In this document: positions 1 to 8,009 of the stretch, piece after piece
Layout of the letters: every line of letters starts with the position of its first letter
Numbering within the stretch: position 1 is the stretch's first letter
Origin: a bacterium HR37
Lineage (GTDB): Bacteria > Desulfobacterota_D > UBA1144 > Nemesobacterales > CSP1-2
DNA: 49,659 nucleotides
Direction: 5' to 3'
Assembly (NCBI GenBank): GCA_002898375.1
Contig: BEIN01000019.1
Coordinates: 1-49,659, forward strand
Notes under the pieces: generated by a model
Told to the model about the DNA's origin: nothing
The model's input: the letters and a program-made list of their open reading frames with translations, nothing else
The model's database searches: none
Program-made: the position numbers and the translations under genes

Positions 1-1
1 C

Positions 2-217
2 CTTGATAGGGACTACTACGGTAGCAGGTACCTTGCTATGGGTGTTCTCTTCTGCCTTATGGGAGATATGAAAAGGGGGATAAGGTGTCTTCTTAGGGCG
101 CTCATTCTGAACCCGTATAACGTAAGGACCTACTTCTATCTTGCTCTTTCTTTTGGAGGGGTAAATCTTTTTAAAAAGATAAGGAAGCTTATCGAGATTA
201 GAAAGCTTAGATCCTAG
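2..217 (+). CDS. GT2 glycosyltransferase, C-terminal fragment (5' end outside window)
   Basis: An open frame enters from the left edge and stops with TAG at 215-217, giving about 71 residues. There is no catalytic motif in this piece. It resembles the C-terminal tail of the GT2 enzyme at 34884-35822: both have a 'Y-R-Y-x-x-x-G-V-L-x-C-L' stretch, then a basic helix, 'A-x-x-L-x-P', a 'YF-x-L-x-L-S' stretch and a closing 'F-K-K-I-[RK]-[KE]-L'. The pattern of a helix, a short turn and a second helix containing 'Pro-Tyr/Phe' looks TPR-like. It lies 5 bases before the ABC permease, so it probably belongs to the same operon. The function is inferred only from the resemblance to the intact GT2. Confidence 0.6.
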   Translation, partial: LDRDYYGSRYLAMGVLFCLMGDMKRGIRCLLRALILNPYNVRTYFYLALSFGGVNLFKKIRKLIEIRKLRS

Positions 218-222
218 ATTTA

Positions 223-1071
223 ATGGCTATCAAAGCAGACGGGTTAGCTGGCGTTGGGAAGACAGGGTATCTGTCCCTTATCTTTAGGGGTTTTAGATAC
301 TACAGGGGATTTCTCTCCCATCAGCTGGATTTGCTATGGCATCTTGTAAAGCGTGATTTTACCCTGCGTTATAAGGGATCTGTGTTAGGGATTCTCTGGT
401 CGCTTCTTCTTCCTCTGGCTCAACTCCTTGTCTTGGTTTTTCTCTTTCAACGTGTTATTCCTCTGGGTATAGACGCTTATCCTGCCTTTGTTTTTACCGC
501 TCTGCTGCCCTGGACCTGGTTTAGTAGCTGTTTAAACTCAGCAGGTAGCCTTTTTCTCAGCAATAGAGACCTTATAAAGAAACCTGGTTTTCCACCTTGC
601 ATACTCGTTGGGGTAAATACACTCTCAAACCTCCTTCTTTTTCTTGTGGTTCTACCTGTACTTGTTATTATGATTGTTGCATTCTATGGTAAACCTCTTA
701 CCCCCTACTTTCTGCTTTTGCCCTTGCTTCTTGTTGTAAACGTGGTGCTTATATGGGGGGTGAGCCTTTTTGTTGCCACCCTTAATGTTTTTTATCGTGA
801 TATACAGTATATAGTGAGCGTTTTTGTTATGCTTTTATTTTATCTAACCCCTGTCTTCTACAGCACGAGTGCAATTACCGAGGGTTACCGCTTTTTGTAT
901 AATCTGAATCCGGTAGCGGTTTTAATTCAGAGCTACAGGGCAGTTATCTTTTTTGGTAGGGCTCCTGAGTGGGGATTCCTCTTTATTGCTTCTGTGCTCT
1001 CTTTGCTTAGCTGTGTGGTTGGTTATGTGTTTTACAGAAAGAAACTACACGAAATCGTTGACTATATCTGA
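223..1071 (+). CDS. wzm: ABC-2 type polysaccharide export permease (Wzm/TagG family)
   Basis: Membrane subunit of an ABC exporter that moves a finished lipid-linked glycan across the inner membrane. The 282-residue protein has a soluble N-terminus of about 45 residues, a conserved 'RDF-x-LRYKGS-x-LG-x-LWSLL-x-P' entry into the first membrane helix (about residues 44-66), roughly six hydrophobic segments, and a 'NP-x-A-x-LIQSYR' motif near residue 227, all typical of O-antigen and teichoic-acid exporters. Length is normal for the family. The ATP-binding partner starts 2 bases after its stop. No clear ribosome-binding site precedes the ATG, which fits translation coupled to the gene just upstream. 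Family assignment is firm; the exact substrate is unknown. Confidence 0.9.
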   Translation: MAIKADGLAGVGKTGYLSLIFRGFRYYRGFLSHQLDLLWHLVKRDFTLRYKGSVLGILWSLLLPLAQLLVLVFLFQRVIPLGIDAYPAFVFTALLPWTWFSSCLNSAGSLFLSNRDLIKKPGFPPCILVGVNTLSNLLLFLVVLPVLVIMIVAFYGKPLTPYFLLLPLLLVVNVVLIWGVSLFVATLNVFYRDIQYIVSVFVMLLFYLTPVFYSTSAITEGYRFLYNLNPVAVLIQSYRAVIFFGRAPEWGFLFIASVLSLLSCVVGYVFYRKKLHEIVDYI

Positions 1072-1073
1072 AA

Positions 1074-2342
1074 ATGTCAAAGGTTCTGATTTTAGAGTCC
1101 GTATCTAAAAGCTTTTCTGTGCAGCGCAATCGTCCACTCACGATTAGGGAGCTTCTGGTGCAGTCCCTTCTTGGGAGAGAAAGCAAAAAGCACACCGTCT
1201 GGGCTCTACGGGATATCAGTTTTTCCGTTAGACAGGGTGAGGTTCTTGGTATCATCGGACATAATGGGGCTGGTAAAAGTACCCTTCTTCGGTTGATAAG
1301 CGGGGTCAGTTACCCTACCAGAGGATGCATTAAACGGTTTGGTCGTATTGGAAGCCTTCTTGAGCTTGGCACAGGTTTTCATCCCGATATGACGGGTCGG
1401 GAAAACCTGCTTACAGCGGGTATTCTAAACGGTCTTACCAGCCGTCAGGTTAAGATGCTTGAGGAAGAAATTGTGGAGTTTTCCGAGTTAAGAGAGTTTA
1501 TTGACCAGCCGGTTAGAACATACTCAAGTGGTATGTACTTGAGGCTTGCCTTTTCTGTTGCCATTCACTTTGATCCGGATATCCTCGTTGTTGATGAGGT
1601 TCTGGCAGTTGGTGACCTTAGGTTTCAGCAAAAGTGTCTTGAGAGGTTCAGGGCTTTTAAAAACGCAGGTAAGACCCTGGTTTTTACATCCCATAGCATT
1701 GATCAGGTTAAAAACCTCTGTGATGAGGTGGTGGTTCTTGAAGAGGGCAGGATGGTTATGAAAGGTGATCCCCAAAACGCTATAGATTGCTACAACGAGC
1801 TTATGCGTGAGCGAACGGAGAGACAGAAGGCAAGGGTTTTTGGAAAGGTGGAAGAGCAAGCTGTATTGGCAGGTAAACGGGGTAAGCGCCTTGGGACACA
1901 TGAGGCTGTTATCACCGATGTTTGCTTCTACGATACACGGGGAAGAGCTATAAGTGGTTTAGGTAGTGGAGAAGGATTAACGGTTGAGCTTAAATACAGG
2001 ATCGTAAAACCGGTTGGTGATCTCGCTCTTATTCTGGGTATATACGATGAGGGAAACACAAAGTGCTTTGAAACACATATCCCATCCTTTAGAGAAACCT
2101 TTGGTTTCCTTGGTAAGCAGGGAAGCATCTTCTGCTCTATTCCGGAGCTTCCGCTGCTTCCTGGGCGCTACTACCTGAATTTAGGTCTCTATCCCCCTGA
2201 TTGGAACTATGTCTACGATTACCACTGGCAGATGCACGGGATTGATGTGGTTGGTAAAAGGCTCCCTCATGCATCGGGTATAGTTTCACTGAACCTCGTC
2301 TGGTCTGCATGTAATGGGAATGAAGATGTTGCAGGAAGGTAG
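1074..2342 (+). CDS. wzt: ABC transporter ATP-binding protein with Wzt-type C-terminal glycan-binding domain
   Basis: Energises glycan export with the permease just upstream. The N-terminal ATPase has Walker A GHNGAGKST at residues 62-70, the signature YSSGM at 150-154 and Walker B DILVVDE at 169-175. After about residue 240 a second domain of roughly 170 residues follows, rich in beta strands and ending in a region with 'LPLLPGRYYLNLGLY'. This matches the Wzt C-terminal domain, which in the E. coli O8/O9a systems recognises the modified end of the O-antigen. The presence of that domain suggests that export here depends on a terminal modification, for which methyltransferases in the locus are candidates. 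The reading is firm for the ATPase and good for the C-terminal domain. Confidence 0.92.
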   Translation: MSKVLILESVSKSFSVQRNRPLTIRELLVQSLLGRESKKHTVWALRDISFSVRQGEVLGIIGHNGAGKSTLLRLISGVSYPTRGCIKRFGRIGSLLELGTGFHPDMTGRENLLTAGILNGLTSRQVKMLEEEIVEFSELREFIDQPVRTYSSGMYLRLAFSVAIHFDPDILVVDEVLAVGDLRFQQKCLERFRAFKNAGKTLVFTSHSIDQVKNLCDEVVVLEEGRMVMKGDPQNAIDCYNELMRERTERQKARVFGKVEEQAVLAGKRGKRLGTHEAVITDVCFYDTRGRAISGLGSGEGLTVELKYRIVKPVGDLALILGIYDEGNTKCFETHIPSFRETFGFLGKQGSIFCSIPELPLLPGRYYLNLGLYPPDWNYVYDYHWQMHGIDVVGKRLPHASGIVSLNLVWSACNGNEDVAGR

Positions 2343-2344
2343 GT

Positions 2345-3550
2345 ATGGCAACTGCAGTTTTGGATATAGAGTTTGAAAACCCCCCGGATAAGATTACAGG
2401 GCTTGAGCGCTATAGTCGTGCACTTGTTCTTATCAGGCTAAACGGAAGGCCTGTTGGAAAGGTGTTTGTACCTGTTACAGATGGGTGTGTGTGGCGTAGT
2501 GAAATACATGAGGCTCTTATGAGCTCTGTTGACTGGCCTTTCTGGGAAAGTTTGCTTCACAGTTACCTGAAATGGGATGAGATGCGCAGAAAAAACTTTC
2601 CCCTGCCAAGGGCAACGGTTGCTGTATGTACCAGGGATAGAACCGAAGACCTAAAACGCTGTATAGAGGCTCTGATAGATATAGTTGATGAGGGACATGA
2701 GCTTGTTGTGGTTGATAACTGTCCCTCAACCGATGCAACTTATAGGCTTATACAGGGCTACAGAAAGATTCGCTATATACGTGAGGATAGAGCCGGTTTA
2801 AACGTTGCCCGTAATAGGGCACTACGTGAGACAAGATATGAGATAGTTGCGTTTTGTGATGATGATGCTGTTGCAGACCGCGGGTGGCTCCAGGCCCTTC
2901 TTCTTAACTTTGATGACCCAAGAGTTATGTGTGTTACGGGTTTAACCATGCCACTTGAATTGGAAACTGAGGCACAGGAGTGGTTTGAGCAGTATAGCTC
3001 CTTTGGGAAGGGTTTTAGACGAATGGTCTTTGATAGCTCTAATATCAATCCGCTGGCAGCGGGAAGCAGGGTAGGAGCAGGTGTTAATATGGCCCTTCGC
3101 CGCAGCGTGCTTAAATGTGTTGGCCCTTTTGATGAGGCCCTTGATGCCGGAACCCCTACCTTCTCGGGCGGGGATACCGAGATGTTCTCAAGGATTCTTG
3201 CCTACGGATACCGTATTGTATATGAGCCAGCAGCCCTAAGCTGGCACAGACACAGACGCACATTGGAGGAGCTAGTAAAAACCATGTACGGTTACGGTGT
3301 CGGTGTGTATGCCTTCTGGACACGCAGTGCGCTGGTTGAGGGTGAGTTTGTAAACGTTATCAGGGCTGCCTGGAACTGGTTCTTTCGTTATCAACTGCGC
3401 CATCTTGTGCGCTCGTTTCTAAGACGACCTGGAAGTGTTCCTCCAGAAGTTGTTCTGGCTGAGCTTAAAGGCTGTGCTATGGGACCGTGGGCATATCTGC
3501 GCTCCCGTAGGGCTCTAAACTCAAGAAACGGGAAAAAGAGGGTTTTATGA
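2345..3550 (+). CDS. GT2 glycosyltransferase with N-terminal accessory domain
   Basis: 401-residue inverting glycosyltransferase, cytoplasmic, likely adding one sugar to a lipid-linked glycan. The GT-A domain begins near residue 90 ('ATVAVCTRDR') and carries the metal-binding acidic cluster CDDDA at 171-175 and a later 'GGDTEMFSR' motif typical of the acceptor side. Residues 5-75 form an extra domain with 'NGRPVGKV' at 33-40 and 'WPF' at 64-66. A similar domain occurs at the C-terminus of the next gene, with the same spacing between these motifs. The gene starts 2 bases after the ABC ATPase and overlaps the next gene by 4 bases, so these genes are one transcription unit. Donor and acceptor sugars cannot be read from the sequence. 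Confidence 0.88.
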   Translation: MATAVLDIEFENPPDKITGLERYSRALVLIRLNGRPVGKVFVPVTDGCVWRSEIHEALMSSVDWPFWESLLHSYLKWDEMRRKNFPLPRATVAVCTRDRTEDLKRCIEALIDIVDEGHELVVVDNCPSTDATYRLIQGYRKIRYIREDRAGLNVARNRALRETRYEIVAFCDDDAVADRGWLQALLLNFDDPRVMCVTGLTMPLELETEAQEWFEQYSSFGKGFRRMVFDSSNINPLAAGSRVGAGVNMALRRSVLKCVGPFDEALDAGTPTFSGGDTEMFSRILAYGYRIVYEPAALSWHRHRRTLEELVKTMYGYGVGVYAFWTRSALVEGEFVNVIRAAWNWFFRYQLRHLVRSFLRRPGSVPPEVVLAELKGCAMGPWAYLRSRRALNSRNGKKRVL

Positions 3551-4794
3551 AAGTCACTGTGGTCATCCCGACACACAACAGAAGTGCGTTAGTGGTTAAA
3601 AACGTTTCTTCACTCTGCAATCAGAGCTATTCTTCTGCAGACTTTGAGGTTATCGTTGTAGCTGATGGCTGCATGGATGATACGGTGGATGCGTTAAGAA
3701 AACTCTCTACCCCTTTTTCCCTTACTGTAGTTGAGCAACCATGGGGTGGTCCAGCTGTTGCGCGTAACCGTGGTGCGGCCTTGGCAAAAGGGGATCTCCT
3801 GATATTTCTTGATGACGATATTGAGCCAACACAAACCCTTGTTGAGGCACATGTGCGCGCTCACAGGCTTAAACCTGGACATGTGGTAATAGGTTACTGC
3901 CCACCTGTATTTAGGGGGAAGAAGGGTTTTTTTAGCATCTGTATGCTGGTTAGCTGGGAGAACACGTTTTCTGCCATGCATCGAATTGGTTACCGCTACA
4001 CGTATAGGGATTTACTTAGCGGAAACTTCTCCATTGAATCCGCTCTTTTCTCACGGATTGGGGGTTTTGACCCGGCTTTCTGGTGTCAGGAGGACGGTGA
4101 GCTTGGTTTAAGGCTGATTAAATCGGGTATCCCTTTTTTCTTTGCTTCTGATGCCGTAGGTTACCATCATGAGACTTCGGACCTTAACCGTTCTCTTAAG
4201 AGAAAGTATGAGGAGGGAAGGGCTGATGTTTTAATGGGCTATCGTCACCCGGATGTTATCTCTGTACTGCCACTATGTAGGCTTAGGCTATGGCTTCTGG
4301 GTTATATAGCTTATGTGCTCGTTTTTAGGTGGCCAAAAACTGGCAAGGTGGTCTCTTTTCTTTTAAAACACATGCTCTATTTTATGGAGAAGCTAGGGCT
4401 TAGGTACCGGTGGCAAAGGATTTTAGGCTTTCTAAACACCTACTGGTACTGGTGTGGGGTGGCAGAGGAGCTTGGAACAGAACAGGCACTTGAGGGTTTC
4501 TTAAAGAGCGGACTCTCTAAAACCGGAAGTGGGTCTGAGGTTGAGATTGACCTTGTTGAGGGATTGGATGTTGTTGGGGAAAAACTTGATATGGTAAGGC
4601 CTGAAGCGGTAAGTATCTACTACCGTGGGAGGTTTGTTGGTCGTATTCCCCATGAGCCTGGTGCTGAGCGATTGGGCTCTATTCACCTCCGTTCCGTGTT
4701 AGCAGGAGAACTTGCCTGGCCTTTTTTAAGGGCCATAATGGTTGATGGTGTCCTTGGAGGGCTTGGATACGGTGGAAAGAAGCCATTTGAATAA
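3547..4794 (+). CDS. GT2 glycosyltransferase with C-terminal accessory domain
   Basis: 415-residue GT-A glycosyltransferase. It opens directly with the fold ('VTVVIPTHNR'), has 'VIVVADGCMDDT' near 36-46 and the DDD metal motif at residues 89-91, and an acceptor-side 'CQEDGELGLR' motif. A hydrophobic stretch near residues 245-275 may touch the membrane. Residues about 330-400 repeat the accessory domain found at the N-terminus of the previous protein: 'RGRFVGR' at 360-366 and 'WPF' at 391-393. The ATG overlaps the previous stop (ATGA). This is the last gene of the first operon; a 243-base non-coding stretch follows. The enzyme class is certain, the sugar is not. Confidence 0.88.
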   Translation: MKVTVVIPTHNRSALVVKNVSSLCNQSYSSADFEVIVVADGCMDDTVDALRKLSTPFSLTVVEQPWGGPAVARNRGAALAKGDLLIFLDDDIEPTQTLVEAHVRAHRLKPGHVVIGYCPPVFRGKKGFFSICMLVSWENTFSAMHRIGYRYTYRDLLSGNFSIESALFSRIGGFDPAFWCQEDGELGLRLIKSGIPFFFASDAVGYHHETSDLNRSLKRKYEEGRADVLMGYRHPDVISVLPLCRLRLWLLGYIAYVLVFRWPKTGKVVSFLLKHMLYFMEKLGLRYRWQRILGFLNTYWYWCGVAEELGTEQALEGFLKSGLSKTGSGSEVEIDLVEGLDVVGEKLDMVRPEAVSIYYRGRFVGRIPHEPGAERLGSIHLRSVLAGELAWPFLRAIMVDGVLGGLGYGGKKPFE

Positions 4795-4915
4795 TCCCTG
4801 CTTGGATAGTGAGTCTGCCTTTGGTAGCGGGGTTTTAGGGTCTGCCTAATACGAAAGTAAGAATACGTATATGTTTAAATCTTTTTTTGCCATTCAAACT
4901 ATTACCAAAGTCTGC

Positions 4916-4943
4916 TTGAATTTAAATCTCGGTAAAATACAAT
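4916..4943 (+). promoter_or_regulatory. Candidate sigma-70-type promoter
   Basis: TTGAAT at 4916-4921 and TACAAT at 4938-4943 are separated by 16 bases, close to the -35/-10 consensus (4 of 6 and 5 of 6 matches). This would start transcription near 4950, ahead of the operon that begins at 5038. The intergenic stretch 4795-5037 shows nothing else clear except the JUMPstart-like motif listed next. Motif matching in A+T-rich DNA is prone to chance hits. Confidence 0.35.
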
Positions 4944-4970
4944 CTAAGGTAGCCATTATAGGGAGTTTCC

Positions 4971-4992
4971 TGTAGCTGAGTGGCGGAAGCAT
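4971..4992 (+). promoter_or_regulatory. JUMPstart/ops-like element in leader
   Basis: The leader contains GTAGCTG (4972-4978) followed by GGCGGAAGCAT (4982-4992). In enterobacteria, JUMPstart elements upstream of O-antigen and capsule operons have a GGTAGCTG block followed by the ops sequence GGCGGTAGCGT, which recruits the antiterminator RfaH to paused RNA polymerase. The match to ops here is 9 of 11 bases, with a shorter gap between the blocks. It would lie about 20 bases downstream of the candidate transcription start, as expected for an RNA/DNA element of this kind. A related string occurs in the second long leader at 23738-23758. Whether this organism has an RfaH-like protein cannot be seen from the window. 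Confidence 0.35.
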
Positions 4993-5037
4993 ATCTTTTA
5001 TCTGATTAGAACATTAATAGCCTTTCTTTCTTTAATT

Positions 5038-6273
5038 ATGGAGAGTTTAAAAACCACAAAGTTATTTGTTTGCTATATACCCGGGATGGATCTTAGGAGG
5101 ATAAGTCCCGATAATTTCCCTTATGTTGCCAACCTTTTTGGTTCCTATCCCTGGGCAAAGATAAAAACCCTTCCAAGTGTGGAGCTGGTTCCGAGTTTGA
5201 TCACCGGTGTTTATCCGCATGAGCACGGTATATGGCAGGTTAAACTAAAACCCAGATTAAATACCTCTTTACTGGATAGTCTTCTGGACAGAGTACCCGA
5301 TATTGTAACAACCACCTTTCAGTGTGTTGTTCATTTCTTTAATCAGTCTTTTGATCTGGCTGCGATTCCCTATAGAAGGCGAAGGGCATTTGATTTAAAG
5401 AGGTTTAAATACACAAGACGTGAGAAATCAAAAGAGATCCTGTTTAGGATCGGTGGTGTGGAGTCCATATTCAGCGTACTTGGTAGAGAGGAGAGCATTT
5501 ACGTATTTAACAAGAAGATTAAAGATCTGGATAGTTTGCTCTATAGAGTGTGTTCGGGAAGCTATAGGCTGGAGTTTCTGGAATTATATGCACTTGATAT
5601 ACTGCAACACTGGAATCTGGATAATCCCGGCAGGATGAAGGGCTTCTACAGAAAGGTAGATAACTTTGTCGAGAGACTCTACAAAAAATGCAAGACCAAA
5701 GGTGTTACCCTGGTCCTGTTATCAGACCACGGACAGGAATACGTAAAGGGGGTAATAGATATAAGGAAGAAGCTAGGGGATCTGGATCTGTCTGAGGATG
5801 AATACGATTTCTATATAGAGGTTCCCATGGCTAGGTTCTGGTTTCACACCGATAGGGCACGTAATAAGATTACTGATATGCTCCACGGTATGGAAAGTGG
5901 AACCGTTCTATCCTACAGGGATATGCACAGATACAATGTAAAATTTGAGGATAAGGCATATGGTGAGATCTACTTTATAGCAAAACCCGGCTATATATTT
6001 TTCCCTCACGATTACTATCAGCCTCTTGCAAACCTTTTCCTTGGTATTTCGGATTGGCAGCAGAGGAGCCGTATTTTTAATCCCGTACACAGGGGAAGTC
6101 ACGGTTATCTTCCCTGCTCTGAATCAGAAAAAGGCTTTATCATGATTTTAGATAACACCTACAGGGTTAATAGAAGAGAAGTTGATATAATAGATATTGC
6201 TCCGTCTTTACTGGAACTGGTGGGTTATAAGAGAACGCCGTTTATGAGGGGAAGCTCTATATTTATTCAGTAG
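5038..6273 (+). CDS. Type I phosphodiesterase / alkaline-phosphatase-superfamily protein
   Basis: 411-residue metal-dependent phosphohydrolase or phosphotransferase of the nucleotide pyrophosphatase/phosphodiesterase clan. The expected two-metal site is visible: Asp18 ('IPGMD'), the nucleophile region 'VPSLITGVYPHEHG' at 51-64, Asp187 and His191 ('LDILQH'), 'SDHG' at 229-232 and His355 ('RGSHGYLP'). A closing 'DIIDIAPSLLELVG' is typical of the family. There is no signal peptide, so it is probably cytoplasmic. Relatives in sugar clusters release or transfer phosphate-containing groups, but the substrate here is unknown. It is the first gene of the second operon; the start has no strong ribosome-binding site. 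Confidence 0.8.
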   Translation: MESLKTTKLFVCYIPGMDLRRISPDNFPYVANLFGSYPWAKIKTLPSVELVPSLITGVYPHEHGIWQVKLKPRLNTSLLDSLLDRVPDIVTTTFQCVVHFFNQSFDLAAIPYRRRRAFDLKRFKYTRREKSKEILFRIGGVESIFSVLGREESIYVFNKKIKDLDSLLYRVCSGSYRLEFLELYALDILQHWNLDNPGRMKGFYRKVDNFVERLYKKCKTKGVTLVLLSDHGQEYVKGVIDIRKKLGDLDLSEDEYDFYIEVPMARFWFHTDRARNKITDMLHGMESGTVLSYRDMHRYNVKFEDKAYGEIYFIAKPGYIFFPHDYYQPLANLFLGISDWQQRSRIFNPVHRGSHGYLPCSESEKGFIMILDNTYRVNRREVDIIDIAPSLLELVGYKRTPFMRGSSIFIQ

Positions 6274-6295
6274 TCTCTTGCTTATTGGGAGTTTA

Positions 6296-7245
6296 ATGGG
6301 TGTAAAAGGGGTTTTGTTTTTTCTGTTAAGAGTGGCTGTTGCTTTAGGGATTCTTTTTTATCTTTTAAAAAAGATACCCATATCAAGGGTTATTGATTCG
6401 CTTCTCTCCGTTAACTTGGGTTTTGTATTTTCTGCTTTCTTGGCATCCATTCTCCTACAGCTTGTTCTGGCATACAGGTTAAGGCTTTTAACCGAAAAAC
6501 AGAAAATAAACATCTCCACTTTTGATCTTCTTTGCATCAATTTATCTGCAGTTTTCTATGGGCTTTTCCTCCCGGGGGGTAATTTAACAGGTGGGGTGGT
6601 CCGTTTCTATAAGCTCTCTGGTTTAAGTGATAGTAGGGGAGGGGTTCTTGTATCTATGGTATTTGATAGGGTGGTTGCTACAGTTACCCTGTGTGTAATT
6701 GGAGGGTTTTTCTGGTTGCTTGATTTTTCAAATCTAATGACGGTATCCATAATTGCGCTTATGGAGGACTTTTTCTTGTATGTGCTGGGTTTTTCTCTAG
6801 AGGAGTCATTTCCTTTAATAAGAGGTGGGAGAAGGTATCTCTAGTTCCCAAGAGATTTGGAAGTTTGTACTTATCGTTAAGCCGGTATCGACATGCTTCC
6901 CCTGGCTTTATCTTGCTAGTTGTCTTTATCTCCTTGTTTGCCCAGTTGTTTGGTGTTCTTATCTACTATGTACTGGCGGCATCTCTTAAGCTGGAACTCT
7001 CTTTTGTTACGATTGGATGGATTAGGTCTGCTGTGGTCCTTGCAACCATGTTTCCTGTATCCTTTTCCGGTTTGGGAATCAGGGAGGGGGTTTTGCTTGT
7101 ACTGCTAAAGCCCTTTGAGGTTTCAGAGAAGGAGGCACTGGCTTTATCGTTTCTTGTGTTCTGTACCACGCTGCTTTTAATAGGAATAATTGGAGGGATA
7201 CTGGAGGGTAAGAGGTTTTTGGTTAACCGAACCGATTACATCTGA
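6296..7245 (+). pseudogene. Flippase-like membrane protein (UPF0104/LPG-synthase TM family), frameshifted
   Basis: Two open frames together make one full-length family member of about 316 residues. The first frame (ATG 6296, preceded by GGGAG) encodes 'LFFLLRVAVALGILFYLLKKI' style helices and 'LSAVFYGLFLPGGNLTGGVVRFYKL'. It loses family character after about 6750 and stops at 6844. The next frame already reads like family sequence from about 6760 and carries the C-terminal motif 'PVSFSGLGIREG', which aligns with 'PISVGGLGIQEG' of the intact relative at 18268-19242. The shift corresponds to one lost base (or two gained) around 6745-6775. It could be a true mutation, a sequencing error or, less likely, recoding. 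An upstream TTG at 6278 is possible, but 6296 has the better ribosome-binding site. Confidence 0.75.
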
Positions 7246-7259
7246 TAGAGGGTTTTACG

Positions 7260-8009
7260 ATGCAATTGTCTGCACATTCACATTATCCTGAAACAGCTGA
7301 CATAGAAACTTCCTCCGAGGATTATGCAAGGCGTTTCTCCGGAGAGGTTGGTGCTTGGTTTTTAAAGGTTCAGGAGGAGGCAGTTCTAAATATGCTAGTT
7401 CAATATCCGTTTGCACGTGTTCTCGATGTTGGTGGAGGGCATGGACAGCTGACCGGTCCCTTAATTCAAAAGGGTTATAGGGTTTGTGTTCTCGGAAGTG
7501 CCGAGGTATGTAAGGCCAGAATTAAAGGTTTTTTGGATAGGGATCAGTGTGAGTTTGTAACCGGAAATATATTAGATATTCCCTTTCCTGATAGAGCATT
7601 TGATGTGGTTATAAGCCTCAGGCTTCTACCTCACGTAAGAAGCTGGAGGCTCCTTATAAAGGAGTTGACAAGGGTTTCAAAGCAGGCCGTTATCGTTGAC
7701 TATCCCTCTAAACAAAGCCTGAATCTTATTGCTCCTTTTCTTTTCAGGATCAAAAAGAGCTTGGAAGGAAACACCCGTCAATATACTTTATTCCGTGAAA
7801 GGGAATTGCTGGAGGTCTTTAAACTCTACGGCTTTACCCTTGCTGAGCGATACCCTGAGTTCTTTCTACCCATGGTCCTTCACCGTATTGTAAACTCAAA
7901 AGGGTTTTCCCTTCTCTCCGAGAGCGTTTGTCGTTTTATCGGGTTAACAAGGTTTTTAGGCTCTCCTGTTATTCTAAAGCTGGTTAGAAAAGGGGAAGGA
8001 CATAAATGA
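7260..8009 (+). CDS. SAM-dependent methyltransferase, class I
   Basis: 249 residues with a Rossmann-type methyltransferase core: motif I 'VLDVGGGHGQ' at 54-63 binds S-adenosylmethionine, followed by 'FPDRAFDVVISLRLLPHV' around the post-motif II/III region. The C-terminal third ('RERELLEVFKLYGF') is typical of small-molecule or sugar methyltransferases. The gene follows the broken flippase by 14 bases and overlaps the next glycosyltransferase by 4 bases, so it is embedded in the glycan operon and probably methylates a sugar or lipid intermediate. The acceptor cannot be deduced. Confidence 0.82.
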   Translation: MQLSAHSHYPETADIETSSEDYARRFSGEVGAWFLKVQEEAVLNMLVQYPFARVLDVGGGHGQLTGPLIQKGYRVCVLGSAEVCKARIKGFLDRDQCEFVTGNILDIPFPDRAFDVVISLRLLPHVRSWRLLIKELTRVSKQAVIVDYPSKQSLNLIAPFLFRIKKSLEGNTRQYTLFRERELLEVFKLYGFTLAERYPEFFLPMVLHRIVNSKGFSLLSESVCRFIGLTRFLGSPVILKLVRKGEGHK

